Shown: positions 44,573 to 55,900 of the stretch, piece after piece | How the letters are laid out: each line of letters opens with the position of its first letter | How positions within the stretch are numbered: position 1 is the stretch's first letter | Made by a program: the position numbers and the translations under genes | Notes under the pieces: model-generated | What the model was told of the DNA's origin: nothing | Seen by the model: only the letters and a program-made list of their open reading frames with translations | The model's database searches: none | Assembly (NCBI GenBank): GCA_023078555.1 | Contig: CM041198.1 | Span: 4,850,354-4,914,353 of the forward strand | Length of the DNA: 64,000 nt | DNA from: Ulva prolifera | Lineage: Eukaryota; Chlorophyta; Ulvophyceae; Ulvales; Ulvaceae | Direction: 5' to 3'

Positions 44573-47500
44573 AGGCCAACCTGGTGGCGACCATAAACAC
44601 CAAGGATGAAAGCCGTGCTCAGACAGAAGGTTCCAGCCATCGCTGCTCCGGGACGACAGCTGTTGAGAGTGTTTGTTGCCATGTAGTGTGGCGTCGGTGC
44701 AACGACGGGCCAGGATTCCAGGCTCCCGAGTCGGGAGACGGTGGCACGTTGAACGGGAACCGACCTATTCACGCCGCCGATAGCTCTTACTCAATGTATC
44801 ATTGGACTATCTGTCAGCATGCTCAAGCCAGCCTGTGTACTCCACTTGACTGCCCACTGGGCCTTAGAGGCTCGCGCCCCTCCCCACCGATTCCAAGCGT
44901 TCCCCATGTAGCTTTCGCCCCCTGGCGCCGCGTCGACCGCGTACATGGTCCACTGTTCCGGAATATTCGATTAACCGTTCCGGCATGGTCCCGGCACCGA
45001 CCTTGACAGCTCTGCGCGACCTGTAGCGTGCGGACGTGCAGCGACACAGCCGGAGACAGGTATAAAATTAATTTTGCTGCATGCTTCAGCATGCCGTCCC
45101 AGCAGGACAGCGCTGCAGCCCGTTCATTGCCCGGCGTACCGGCTGCCTAGCAGACTTGGCACGGACGGTTGCTTTCACCGAACAGACAAACTTTTCAGCT
45201 GCACATGTAGCTGCCGAGATCCTATAGTACACAAACGGCGTTCCCGCTGCATGCGTTGATGATTTCGCTGGCTGCATCCTCTGTTTCTGTAGTCGACGAT
45301 GCTCTGTGCGCGCTGCGAGCCGTGCTGAATGCCTGCTGTGTGCGAATCCAACCGCGCACAGCTTGCAGAGGATTGATATCTTCTCAAGCAGCTGTAAATG
45401 CTGCGACTGCCTGCCCTGGTCTGGCTCCGATGAAGTTCGATTGGTAGCCATCTTCGGACTGATGGTCCAGGTATGCTGTCACAAATCACACTCTTGCTGT
45501 GTGCGGCCCTGTCGATCGTATGGCCATGCTGCATTGAGTATTTTACGTCCTTTTGTCATAACTGTATGCTCCACCCAGAGCTGTCAATGATGCAACCGCT
45601 CTGTATTGCCCGCGACGCCTGGCAGCTCTCCGTTGCTTTGCACCGCCTCGCCGAGATATACACTCGCAGAGATCTCTGGAGAAAGGCAACGAGACTCATC
45701 TCACCGCATTGGAATGTGCCATTTCCTCTGCTCGGCTGCTTGCACAGCAGCATGACGTCGCTGTCCCAGCGTACCAGCTGCAAAGCACGCCAGATGCAAC
45801 TTATCATCGATTGTTCGCTCAGGACAGTTACCTTTCGGCTGCAGACATGTAGCTGGAGAAGCGATATGCTGCGTTGCTATTCCAGGGGCATGTACCGTCG
45901 CTGTTGCGAAGCTGCACTACCGCTGCGCACACAGCTGCACAAGCTCTCGACAAATGACAAGTGAACTCTCGACAGCAAATTTTGCTGCATTGCACAGCAT
46001 GCGCTGTTTGCCGACGGCCACAATCCGTGTTTTTCACTGAGCCGCTCCGTGACAGCATACACAGTCTGTTTATCACCACATCCTGTTGCAGCCCCTCACA
46101 ACAGAGGTCCGGCCGGTCGCCTCTGTAGCACAATTGGCGCTGGCCTTCCAATGGCAAATCAGGCAGACCAATCAAAGCGGGGAACGATGGAATAGCAACA
46201 AACAACACAGTGTCACACCAGTAGCAGCAGTGCGGTGCTTGAGGCATGCACATTCAGGCCTGCAATTTCTGCACATGGACAGATGTCATCTGATCACAGA
46301 AGAACACAAGTTCGCAACAGAAGCTTGCACACTCTGGCCCACACCCTCTGTCCTTTGCTAGGAACTCAATGGGCACCACAACATAGAGCAACACAGCTCA
46401 AGTTGCTACAAATGAAGCTTGCACAGGTAGACACAGGCTATCCTCCTGCTGCGAGGGACCAACAAACATGCACTCACACTAGCTTCAAACTCCAAAGCAT
46501 GCACACCCGTACCAAAACCCTCGGCCGTCTGCCCCCTCGGAGCATACACACGTCTACAACTACCTACAACATACAGAACAACTATTGCAGCTGTCTAAGT
46601 GCCACGCTCCCACCACCTCAGCACCTCGGCTCCACATGCCACCTCCGCAGCCCCGCCCCCGTGGACGGGCCCGTGTATGGCACCACATCACAGTTATCGG
46701 TGTCCCGACACCACGCGCGCAACCCGCACCCCGCCACCCCGCGCCTACGCCCGCCCGGTGGGCTAGACACGCAGTGCCATCTTTCGGTTCCGCGAGCGGC
46801 CGCGAGCGGTCATGATCACTGTGTTGACCGCAAGGTATACGTATTGCGGTATACCGCTACACTATACGCTTTCCATGACACCGAAGCCACGGCGTATGAT
46901 CCAAACCCACACCACGACGCCAAATCAGTGGTGTACAAAATATTTTTGTTTGTCCCGGGCTGTCAGGGCCACTCTAAATTTCACATCGGAGCACCCGCTC
47001 TGGCTTTTCAATTTGCGCGGTGTCAGGTGCACTTTTTTTTGGTGCGCGGAGTGAGGGGCTCCTCGCAAACGCGCGGCTTACGCCGCGCGTTCGCTCGTCG
47101 CTCACCAAACACGGAAGAAAGACTATCACGTGCAACAGCACTCGGAAGAAGCAAAGATGCATATGCTTAAATCTTACACCAACTCTACGCGCGGCGCATC
47201 AAGTCCTCGTGTAAGCAGTTCAGACAAGCGGTCAACTTCGGCCTTGAGCATACAATTGTATGCGTTGCAACGCATTGCCGGCTGGCACTGTCGAAATGAC
47301 GTTAAGTCTAACGTGCCAGCCGCCACGTCTATGACCGTCCACTGACACTCGCACCGCGATCTTTCGCGTGACTCTCAGATCACACAGTCCGTGACGTCAG
47401 TGTTTGAGGGCTCATTTTGGCATCAGTTTCAGAGGTCATGAGGCTGATCAGCCCTGACGGTCACCGGCACGTGACGTCGGGCTTGTTACGCTCCTTTGCA

Positions 47501-47600
47501 GCCTAGATCTCAGCATGTGTGATGGAGTGCCTACTTGGAATAATTGTCTCAATGTTGGGGCATGTTTTGAGCTGTTCGCGTGCACGCGTCTTGTTGAGCA
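44573..47600. other. No gene supported; GC hairpin and AT-rich stretches
   Basis: Long frames exist (for example 46235-47170, 311 codons), but their His/Thr/Ser/Arg-rich composition looks random. A perfect 10-base-stem hairpin lies at 47068-47091. Confidence 0.4.
47068..47091. repeat. Perfect GC-rich hairpin
   Basis: AACGCGCGGC, loop TTAC, then GCCGCGCGTT: a 10-base stem with no mismatch, just after GGTGCGCGGAGTGAGGGGC. Confidence 0.8.
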
Positions 47601-47608
47601 CCCGTGTG

Positions 47609-47890
47609 TGTTACAAGGACAAAGCAAGCGAGGCAGGTAGCACCGCAAGCAAGAACCAGGGGAACCGCACACCACGCAACAAGCCACACGCAGCACACAC
47701 CAAAACACCCACGCAACGGCAGCACCCATGCCGGCCACAGCCACACAGCCACACACACGCCCACGCCCACACACCCACCGCCACCCGAACCCCGCCCACC
47801 AGCCAGGCGCACGAGCCCCGGAAGCACAAGCAGCCAAGGCCGCCGAGCAAACAAACAGCGAGACCGCAACAACAACCCCCAGCCCGGGGC
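47609..47890 (-). mobile_element. Dispersed retroposon-like repeat, copy 1
   Basis: Read on the minus strand it is a G/T-rich body ending GCTTGCTTTGTCCTTGTAA at 47611. Related copies with the same end order lie at 54150 and 55688. It has no coding capacity, so it is SINE-like or the tail of a LINE. The body boundary is approximate. Confidence 0.55.
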
Positions 47891-48129
47891 GGCCCCCGCC
47901 AAGATGCAGGGCTCTGCTTTTGCATGGCTGTGACAATGCGACGCCTGCCACCATGTGCTGTGTCCCCTACATCTCTGTATCAGCATGGATTGAAGGTGCA
48001 CATACAGTGCAGCTTGACTGAAATGCCCCCGGTGTGACGGCACCATCACGAAGTTCATGTTGGATCCATGCACGCAGCATCACCACAGGCTGCGAGCATG
48101 CTCCGCCCAAGCTCTCTGTAGACCGCACG

Positions 48130-48181
48130 CACACTTCACGGAGCCTTGCTGCCTTTGTCCTTGTAACACACTTCACGGAGC
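48130..48181 (+). mobile_element. Dispersed retroposon-like repeat, minimal copy with 15-base target duplication
   Basis: CACACTTCACGGAGC occurs at 48130-48144 and 48167-48181. The 22 bases between end in CTTTGTCCTTGTAA, the 3' end of the family at 47611. This looks like an extremely 5'-truncated retroposon. Confidence 0.55.
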
Positions 48182-48378
48182 GTGTCTGACGAACCAGGCC
48201 ATGTTGTTCCCCGCCATGGCTTGGCATCACTGGCACACAAGCAGGTCTACGCCCTGGGAGTCACGCAGCCACATGCATTCAAATTGACTGCAGTTAGATC
48301 ATCTGTGGTCTTTGCCAGCTACCTCCTCATTGCTTCAACGCTGTGTGTGCATACCTGCTTGGCCCTCCTATACGTCCA

Positions 48379-48870
48379 TTATGCATGCTCCCATGTGCAG
48401 GCCGACGCCAAGGACATGCGCTCGCGGGGGCACATATCCTCCTCGCGGCGGCCTTTCGCGGTGGTCACCAAAGACTTTGCGCGCGCTGTGGCCCTTGGCC
48501 AGCTGCTCTGGTCAACCCTGCTTCTTCCGCAACCCTCCTGTCCCCCCCGGCCGTCAGCTTCGTCATTCATCAGTGCAGCGATCACGCGACAGGCGTGAAG
48601 CTCCTGCTCGCACGCAGCACACGGACTGCGAAGGACGGCTTCCAGAATGATGCGCGGCTCAAGTACGCCTGACGCTGCAGCCGCACATGAGCAGGACCCC
48701 CTCACTGTCCGACCAAAGTGGGAGAAGACCACGCCATCCATCCTCAGCGACTCTGTGGCCTCCTCCACTTCGCCGACCTTTGGAGACTGAGGCGTGATGC
48801 TGTCAGGGGTTGCAGAGATCGGGGAGAAGCTGATCCGCAGGCATGTGCGTGTATTCGCCACTGTTGGGCG
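48379..48870 (-). CDS. Candidate exon, unknown product
   Basis: A frame with SPKVGEVEEATESLRMDG and LEPRIILEAVLRSPCAACEQ reads like a soluble protein segment and may be an exon of a leftward gene. Borders are uncertain and the family is not recognised. Confidence 0.3.
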   Translation of the reverse strand, partial: RPTVANTRTCLRISFSPISATPDSITPQSPKVGEVEEATESLRMDGVVFSHFGRTVRGSCSCAAAASGVLEPRIILEAVLRSPCAACEQELHACRVIAALMNDEADGRGGQEGCGRSRVDQSSWPRATARAKSLVTTAKGRREEDMCPRERMSLASACTWEHA

Positions 48871-48879
48871 GGTGTGCGT

Positions 48880-49940
48880 CTGCCGCTGCATGCGCATTCC
48901 CAGCTGGAGATGCTTAAGGAGCTGGTGAGCTGTCGATGTTGTAATCGCAGTGTTGCGCGGATGCGCCATGCCGTGTGGTTTGAGATGAACAGTTTGCCAG
49001 AGCCAGGGTCAATGATTGGAGGTCTATGTCCAGGATGTGGCTACAGATTTTCTGTATGGTATCTACCCAAGAGGATGGTCGCCAGTTGCAGGTCTTTGTG
49101 TGGGTCGGCGTGCATTGCACGATGTGACCGCATCATGCTTAAGAATTCCTTGCAGTGATGTACTGGTTTAGGGTGTCTGTGTAGTGATAGGGGCTTGTCG
49201 ATCATGTCCACATATCACCAACTGCTTAAGCTCTTTCTGCATGCATTCCGTGTTGAGAATCCTTCTCGAGGCCACATGCTGCCTCTCTCGCTCTGTTGTT
49301 GCTTCAGGCACAATGCAAGTTCAGCGAAAGTAGACAGAGCACATACAAGCACGGCATTGCTGGCGACTCCACCGCACGCCAGATCGCAGATGACATCCAT
49401 ATCTTACTCATCCTGTGTCGCGAAGGACATCCAAGGCGAAACAGGTTGGTGATAGCGGCCGTGCACGTCCAGATCAGGCTGGACTCAGCCGCTCCGCCAT
49501 AATGGTTGCAGCCCTGACAGTCCGCAGCGATACGATCATGCACACAAAGGCCTCGTAGTGTTTCTGGAGGCTGAAGTGCTTTTCTTTTACAGCATGCTAT
49601 AGGTCATGCGTGACCACCCGCGATGACAGCCTTCTGATACGGTGTTCAATGCTTCGTGCTGTAGCATGTACGTCTTGCTGCAGCTACCATGAATGCCAAA
49701 TATGATATCGCATGGTCGTCAAGCATCGTCAGATCATACTCACAAGCTCACAGAATCTCGAGCCCCAGCCATCTACACCACACCTTGCGGGGCGGCGACG
49801 CAGCTTCAATGCAGCTCATCTGTGTTAAATATGACAGTTGAATGATTTTTCACAGATCCTTATGCAGCACCTCTCTGTCTTGTTATCCTTCATAAATTCC
49901 AGAACGCGTACGCCTCACACACGTACAGCAACATGCACTG
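48880..49940. other. No gene recognised
   Basis: Short frames only on either strand. Confidence 0.4.
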
Positions 49941-49944
49941 TTGG

Positions 49945-52940
49945 CTACATCACCGCGTGCCACATGGCGGATGACAGCCACGGGCTGCTCTCATTTTCTC
50001 GAGGCAGGGGCAGTTCATGGGGCAGGTTCTCACCAAAAACAGCTTTGACATGCCCGGCCAGCTTTGCACCATCAGCTGCAAGAGTTCCGAAGCATGCGTT
50101 CGTGCCCTTGAGCTGCTCTGCCGTCATGCTGGCCAGGTACGCCAAGCACATCTTGGTCACAGTCTTTGTATACTTCACAATCAGGAGCGCATCCACTGCT
50201 GTGCCTGTTATGATTGCAGCTCTGATGATCCACGACATCACCACCAAGCATAGCAAAGCCTTGTGGTCCTTGTACAAGTGAGGGTGCGCATCCATCAGCG
50301 CGTCCCTCAGATTCTTTGGGACTCCAAACTTGACTCCAACATTCAGGTGCTTCCTTGCCTCTGTGTAAACGTTGTGCTGTGGCATGTTGGTTCTGTAAGG
50401 ACTACACTGCATGCCATTTGTCATGTTACATGCTTGTGAGGCATCGTGCATAACCAATGATGCATACGTTGCACATCAGTTGCATACTGACTTTTGCTTC
50501 TTGTGAGATGGATGGTGACTCAAAAGACACAGGAAGGATACTGTTGCAATTGTTCCTCAGTTCACAAAGGGCGCACCTGCTGCAACTCATCGTGTGCTTT
50601 GATCAGATCCAGAAATTTCTGCCACCGATCACAAATGCCATTGACAGTCTGGCACAGTGAGTGCTGGATGGCATTGACGAGGTGAGCAGCCGGCAGGTCT
50701 TCCATAGCAGCAACCCCCACATTGCCCCCCCCAGGAGCACCCGGAGGGTCGGCGGCAGCGGCGACCTCCACGTAGGAGCCCTGGGGAGGGCCCGGAGCGT
50801 CGGCGGCAGCAGCGACCTCCACGTAGGCGCCCTGAGGAGCGCCCGGAGGGTCGGCGGCAGCGGCGACCTCCACGTAGGAGCCCTGGGGAGGGCCCGGAGC
50901 GTCGGCGGCAGCAGCGACCTCCACGTAGGCGCCCTGAGGAGCGCCCGGAGGGTCGGCGGCAGCGGCGACCTCCACGTAGGAGCCCTGGGGAGGGCCCGGA
51001 GCGTCGACGGCAGCAGCGACCTCCACGTAGGCGCCCTGAGGAGCGCCCGGAGGGTCGGCGGCAGCGGCGACCTCCACGTAGGCGCCCTGGGGAGGGCCCG
51101 GAGCGTCGGCGGCAGCAACGACCTCCACATAGGCGCCCTGGGGAGGGCCCGGAGGGTCGGCGGCAGCGGCGACCTCCACGTAGGCGCCATGCGGAGGGCC
51201 CGGAGCGTCGGCGGCAGAGACGACCTCCACGCAGGCGCCTTGGGGAGGGCCCGGAGGATCGGCGGAAGCGGCGTCATCCATGCAGGCGCCCTGGGGACGT
51301 CCCGGAGGGTTGGCGGCAGCGGCTACCTCCACGTAGGCGCCCTGGGGAGGGCCCGGGGGGTCGGCGGCAGCGTTAATCATGACCTCCACGCAGGTGCCTT
51401 GGGGAGCGCCCGGAGGGTCGGCGGGAGCGGTGACCTCCCCGCAGGCGCCTTGGGGAGGGCCCGGAGGGTCGGCGGCAGCGGCGTCATCCATGCAGGCGCC
51501 CTGGGGAGGTCCCGGAGGGTCGGCGGCAGCGGCGACCTCCACGTAGGCGCCCTGGGGAGGGCCCGGGGGGTCGGCGGCGGCGTTGATCATGACCTCCACG
51601 CAGGTGCCTTGGGGAGCGCCCGGAGGGTCGGCGGGAGCGGCGACCTCCACGCAGGCGCCCCGGGAAACGCCCGGAGGGTCGGCAGCAGCGTTGATCATGA
51701 CCTCCACGCAGGTGCCTTGGGGAGCTCCCGGAGGGTCGGCGGCAGCGGCGACCTCCACGCAGGCGCCCTGGGGAGGACCGAGAGGGTCGACGGCAGCGAC
51801 GACCTCCACGCAGGCGCCCTGGGGAGGACCCGGAGGGTCGACGGCAGCGACGACCTCCACGCAGGCGCCCTGGGGAGGGCCCGGATTGTCGGCGGCAGCG
51901 TTGATCATGACCTCCACGCAGGTGCCTTGGGGAGCGCCCGGAGGGTCGGCGGCAGCGGCGTTCTCAGCGTTTGCCGCTCTGAGAGCAGAAAAAGACTTCG
52001 TGGAGGCGCCAGCCTCGGCAGCGGATGTTGCAGGTACGTAAATCTCAGGAGTTGTAGCCACCGCGCTTCCAGTTGTGGAAACGTCAGCGGCGGTGTCCGC
52101 TGCGTCGGTCTTCCTAGCGACAGCCTCGGCATGTGTGTCCTCGGCGGTGGCGCCACTGGCAGCAGAGGCGGCCACGGCACTGGTGTCATGGGGAGTGGTG
52201 GCTTGGGCGGCCTTGGCTACGTTGGCCTCTCCTGCGCCGGTGCTGGCAGTGTTCCATTCATCATCAGCAGCCTTGACCGCCGTGCCCGCAGCAGATTCTG
52301 ATGCAGCAGCGGCCGAGGCGTGGGAACCACTGGCCGAGGCATGGGCTTCAGCAATCTCGGCCCCCTGGACCGTGGCAGCAGACGCAAGGGCACGCGAAGT
52401 CCCGGCACCAGCAGAATCGCCCCCGGCATCAGTAGCCAGTTTAGCGGCAGCCTCACGGGGCGCATTGGTGGCAGCGGTAGGCGCGGCTTTGCCAGGACCT
52501 AGAAGGAGACTTGCAGGAGCCGAATGCCTGGGCTTCGCAGAGGTCGAATGGAGGGCGCCCTCACCTGCTGCTGCAATTTCGCATCGTGTTCGCTTGCACG
52601 GCTGCTCCAGCTGATCCGCATGCTCCGCCTTCTCCAGCTGCGCTGGCTGCTGCTGTGGGCACTCGTGCTGTGGGGCTGACTCACGGCTGCGCTTCTCTGC
52701 ACAAACAGTGTCCCGTCTTGTCGCGTCATTGTCTGAGATAGACGCTCTGGGTTCAGATGTGCGCGGACGCATGAGGCTTCCACAAAGGCTTTGATGCACA
52801 GCTCCTCGCGTGAGGACACGAGTAGATGCAGCCTTGACAGACATGCGAGCGTCATGCATGTTGAGGAAGGCATACCAGCCGGATCCGGAGCTGCAGCGGT
52901 CACAGCTGCAGGACGAGCGAGTCTCAATTTGCGCATCCAA
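49945..52940 (-). CDS. Repeat-rich protein with a C-terminal membrane segment, unknown function
   Basis: A likely ATG at 52940 (MDAQIETRSSCSCDRC) opens a long exon to 50577, whose donor GTGCGC joins in phase to an acceptor at 50376 and a last exon to 49945. The protein has a Cys-rich start, a Gln/Lys/Arg stretch near residues 85-125, an Ala/Thr/Ser-rich region and about 24 copies of a 17-residue repeat (DPPGAPQGAYVEVAAAA and variants). A conserved tail has HSLCQTVNGICDRWQKFLDL. The last exon encodes VYTEARKHLNVGVKFGVPKN, a hydrophobic stretch (ALLCLVVMSWIIRAAIITGT and on) and a Lys-rich end. It could be an extended surface or scaffold protein anchored in a membrane. The exon may alternatively begin upstream, where another hydrophobic frame starts at 53226. 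Confidence 0.5.
50730..51965 (-). repeat. 51-base coding tandem repeat, about 24 units
   Basis: A 51-base unit (17 residues) with alternating variants forms a 102-base higher-order period at 50760-51130. Some units carry a two-residue insertion (VEVMINAAA in place of VEVAAAA), which keeps the frame. Confidence 0.92.
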
Positions 52941-52999
52941 TGTTTTCCTGCTGCTGCCCAGCCCCCGGACCAGGTGAGAGCTGCGGCGTCAGCGGCGAC

Positions 53000-53226
53000 C
53001 CGCTCGAGCCCCACTGGGGTCTGATCAGGGGTAGTGGTGGCGGCAGCGATGCTCTGCACTCCCCCCTGCATAACATGCCATTTTCTGCAGCCAGTGTACT
53101 CATGACTGTGTACACAATGAATCCTTGCGCAGCGGCAAGTAACATGGCACTAATCAGGAAGGAAAAAATGAATAATTCTAGGCGATACCTGGGCGTGGCC
53201 ACTCTGGAATGACTGTGGCAAATCAC
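53000..53226 (-). CDS. Candidate exon with a membrane segment
   Basis: A frame starting MICHSHSRVATPRYRL runs straight into LELFIFSFLISAMLLAAAQG and FIVYTVM, a strong membrane helix. It may be the first exon of the repeat-rich gene next to it or a separate small gene. The junction to 52940 was not resolved. Confidence 0.3.
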
Positions 53227-53699
53227 CGCGACCTGTCGATATCAGCTGCGAGCAAGCAAGCCCACGCCCCACAGCCACAGTCGTGGAAACGGATACAGAT
53301 ACTACCATAGAGACCCCGAACCACAGCCACCACAGCCGTGGACACACAGTCAACGCTTCCGGGCCTCTGCGGGTCCGAGCCTGTGCAGCGAAGCATCAAG
53401 GATCCCCTAGACGCAAAAACGCTACACACCATATGTAATCCCTTGCCCGCGGTTCGACTGCTGCATTGTGCCCCTAGTAGCCACGCTGACGGGCGCGTGT
53501 AGCGGCTGAACATATGTTGTTGGGCGTGCTATTGGCCTGTCCGCTGCAAAGCACTGCAGCCGACCGTGCCCACTGTGGCTTCCAGGTTGCCAGTTTGGCC
53601 CCAACTGCACTCCGGAGCAGGGCCTTGTGATACCATGGCCTGCAGGCGCCTTGGCTGCTCAAGGGCATGAGGGACGTACCATGAGGGTCACAGGGCCAC
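53227..53699. other. No gene recognised
   Basis: Short frames only. It is probably intron or spacer of the leftward gene(s). Confidence 0.35.
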
Positions 53700-53960
53700 C
53701 TGTCAGGTCTTCTTGGGGGGACATCTCTGCAGCTGGATCCAGCTTCAACATCGGTCGCCTGAGCAGTCTCCGGACCTCATGCAGACGTGGAAGTGTGCAC
53801 GGCCCTAAAATCAACGCAAGCACAGTAAACAGATCTCCCAAGAGTAGAAGCCCCACTGAGTCCAGTTCCGAGGTTGCCGCTGCAGCGTTCAACATCGTCA
53901 GCATACGTGTAGCCAGACTTCCAGCCGCTACGATGGTGGGGGTCAGCTTGATCAGGGTAT
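53700..53960 (-). CDS. Candidate exon with hydrophobic helix
   Basis: Bounded by GCGCAG on the 5' side and by GTGGCC (or GTACGT slightly further on) at the 3' side. It encodes LIKLTPTIVAAGSLATRML, the hydrophobic DSVGLLLLGDLFTVLALILG, and a basic then acidic tail. Looks real as an exon; the gene it belongs to is unclear. Confidence 0.4.
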
Positions 53961-54149
53961 CTGCGCATGCCAAAGACAGCATTGTTCAACCTGATGGGCA
54001 ATCCCATGTACACATACATGCATCCGGACGGACACCACACGCGTATAGGGCGTGTGTATCATAAACACGAAATCGGACCGCCCGGTTGCACACCGGCTCC
54101 ACAAGTGCATGCATGACAGCGGATGCCAACCCCTGCGGATAGATTCAGT

Positions 54150-54520
54150 GTGTTGCAAGGACAAATGTATATGCGTAGCGAGGCAAATGGCACCGTAGGC
54201 CACAAACATGCATATGGGCACGTCACACCCGCACAACGACCGACTCGCAACACCGACCAAGAACCCCATTCACCCGCACAGCACACCCGCCCCCCAAACC
54301 CATACGCAGTGTCACACTCACATACCCACCCCCACTCGCCCCCGCCGCACAGCCCAGCCCCAGACCCCCGAAGGCACACGCAGCAGATCGAGCGCAGGCT
54401 GAAGAACCACACAGAGACGCCCACAGCAACCCCAGCCCTAGCCTCCCCCTGCAAAATCCACCCCACCCATCAGCCAGCCCCCACCCCCACAACACCCCGC
54501 CCACGCACCCCCCGGACCCC
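54150..54520 (-). mobile_element. Dispersed retroposon-like repeat, copy 3
   Basis: The minus strand ends CATTTGTCCTTGCAACAC at about 54152. It has the same order as the 47.6 kb copy, with a G/T-rich, CA/CCC-rich body. Boundaries are approximate. Confidence 0.45.
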
Positions 54521-54936
54521 CAGTCCCAAACCCTAGCTTGCCCTCCCCTCATGCCCCTGGTCCGCCCGCACCGCGGGCCACAGATCCTTGCATGGGCACC
54601 GTACCAGGAAGCCGCTACCGCCACAGTGCGGACGAGGCGAGCAGAGACCACCACCCACCAGGCAGCCAGGGGGTAAGCCGCCACTCAGGCCGGGTGGCGC
54701 GTGAGCGGCGTGATGTCATCGGACGGGACCGTAGATTGCATTTGTGGGGTTCTGAGGGATCATGGCATGCATGTGTGCACGTCTTCTGCAGCCATGGAAT
54801 GTGCATGTGGATGCGGTGCGCTGCTGCTGCGCGGCGGTGTTGTAGTATTCGTGACTAGCTGCTATGTCTGCTTCAAAGTGGCGGTGGTGGCGTGTACATC
54901 ATTGTCGCTATTCCTGAAAGCTCCTTGCGGTGCTGC

Positions 54937-55308
54937 TTATTTGCTCAAGGCATTCTTTGCTATGCAGTACATGTTTTCACTGGCCACACTTTTCCCAAGT
55001 ATGGATGGCAGTACCAAGCAGAACGCACCGCCTTGCCTTCTTCTCACGCGGAGCTGGTTCAGTTTGCCAGCCTCTGGATCGGGTGTGCCGGCCTCTGGAT
55101 CGGGTGGGCCGGCCTCTGGATCGGGTGGGCCGGCCTCTGGATCGGGTGGGCCGGCCTCTGGATCGGGTGGGCCGTCCGCAGGCTGCACACATGCATGTGG
55201 TGCCGCGAGGATCTCAGCCCCTGGGAGATCTTCCCCATCCTGCTGTGCGTGCTGATTCGGCGGTGCGGTTGCAGCCGCATCTGCGGCCGCGCGCGAGCCC
55301 AATGGCAT
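54937..55308 (-). CDS. Candidate exon with PDPEAG repeats
   Basis: The minus frame has a hydrophilic start (APPNQHAQQDGEDLPGAEIL), five 7-residue repeats (PPDPEAG) and LNQLRVRRRQGGAFCLVLPS, ending ENMYCIAKNALSK. The plus strand also stays open, because 21-base units keep all frames open. The minus reading is preferred by agreement with neighbouring leftward genes. Confidence 0.3.
   Translation of the reverse strand: MPLGSRAAADAAATAPPNQHAQQDGEDLPGAEILAAPHACVQPADGPPDPEAGPPDPEAGPPDPEAGPPDPEAGTPDPEAGKLNQLRVRRRQGGAFCLVLPSILGKSVASENMYCIAKNALSK
55066..55175. repeat. 21-base tandem repeat, five units
   Basis: Unit GGCCTCTGGATCGGGTGGGCC repeats five times with few changes. Confidence 0.93.
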
Positions 55309-55687
55309 GCAAATGTGGCGAAGTTGCGCTTATTCCTGACGCACCAGATGCGTACGATGGAGTTCGGGCTTCAGGCTTGCCCTGCATGGCGCATGTGGCG
55401 TCACATATGCAGGTTGTAGACATGCATGCAGAGCACCAAATATACCGAGTCAGACGATGCTATGAAGTCGGCGTATCAGTGAGGGTTTACCGACTGCTTG
55501 GCAAAGATATCTGTGGAATCTCAGATCTGCGTGGCAACGCCGCAGCGTTGGTGCAGAGATCCATTTGACATGCAGGACCGGCGCGGCGAGCTGTCAAGTC
55601 CTAGGCCAGTTTTCGCCACAAACGCCAGGCTGGAGTCCGCGCGATCTCGAATTCGAACAAGCAGAAATGTGTGGACGGCGCGTGTCG

Positions 55688-55900
55688 CAAGGACAAATCA
55701 AGCAAGGCAGCCTAGGTAGCACCGCGATCAACAACCATAGGAACCGCACACCCACGGAACGTTGTAACAGCCACACGCAGCACACATCAGCAGAATTTCA
55801 GCTAGCACACCCACGCAACGCGAACACCCGCGCCGGCCACAGTCACACAGCCACACACAAGCCCCCACATGTGGCCACCCTGGACGGCTCGTATGATAGC
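55688..55900 (-). mobile_element. Dispersed retroposon-like repeat, copy 4
   Basis: The minus strand ends GATTTGTCCTTGCGACAC at about 55684. The body shares 'ggtagcaccgc', 'accgcacacc', 'gccacacgcagcacac' and 'cacccacgcaacg' with the 47.6 kb copy. Confidence 0.55.

Noticed and set aside
46235..47170. 311-codon plus-strand open frame
   Set aside because: Rich in His, Thr, Ser, Arg and Cys without domains, helices or splice partners. Looks like a chance frame in GC-rich DNA.
50661..52301. 546-codon plus-strand frame across the 51-base repeat
   Set aside because: Shadow of the minus-strand repeat gene. A 51-base period keeps several frames open, and this one lacks flanking unique coding sequence.
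53226..53700. Direct splice from exon 53960-53700 to the hydrophobic frame at 53188
   Set aside because: The phase at 53700 followed by the acceptor at 53188 gives an immediate stop, so the two exons were kept separate.
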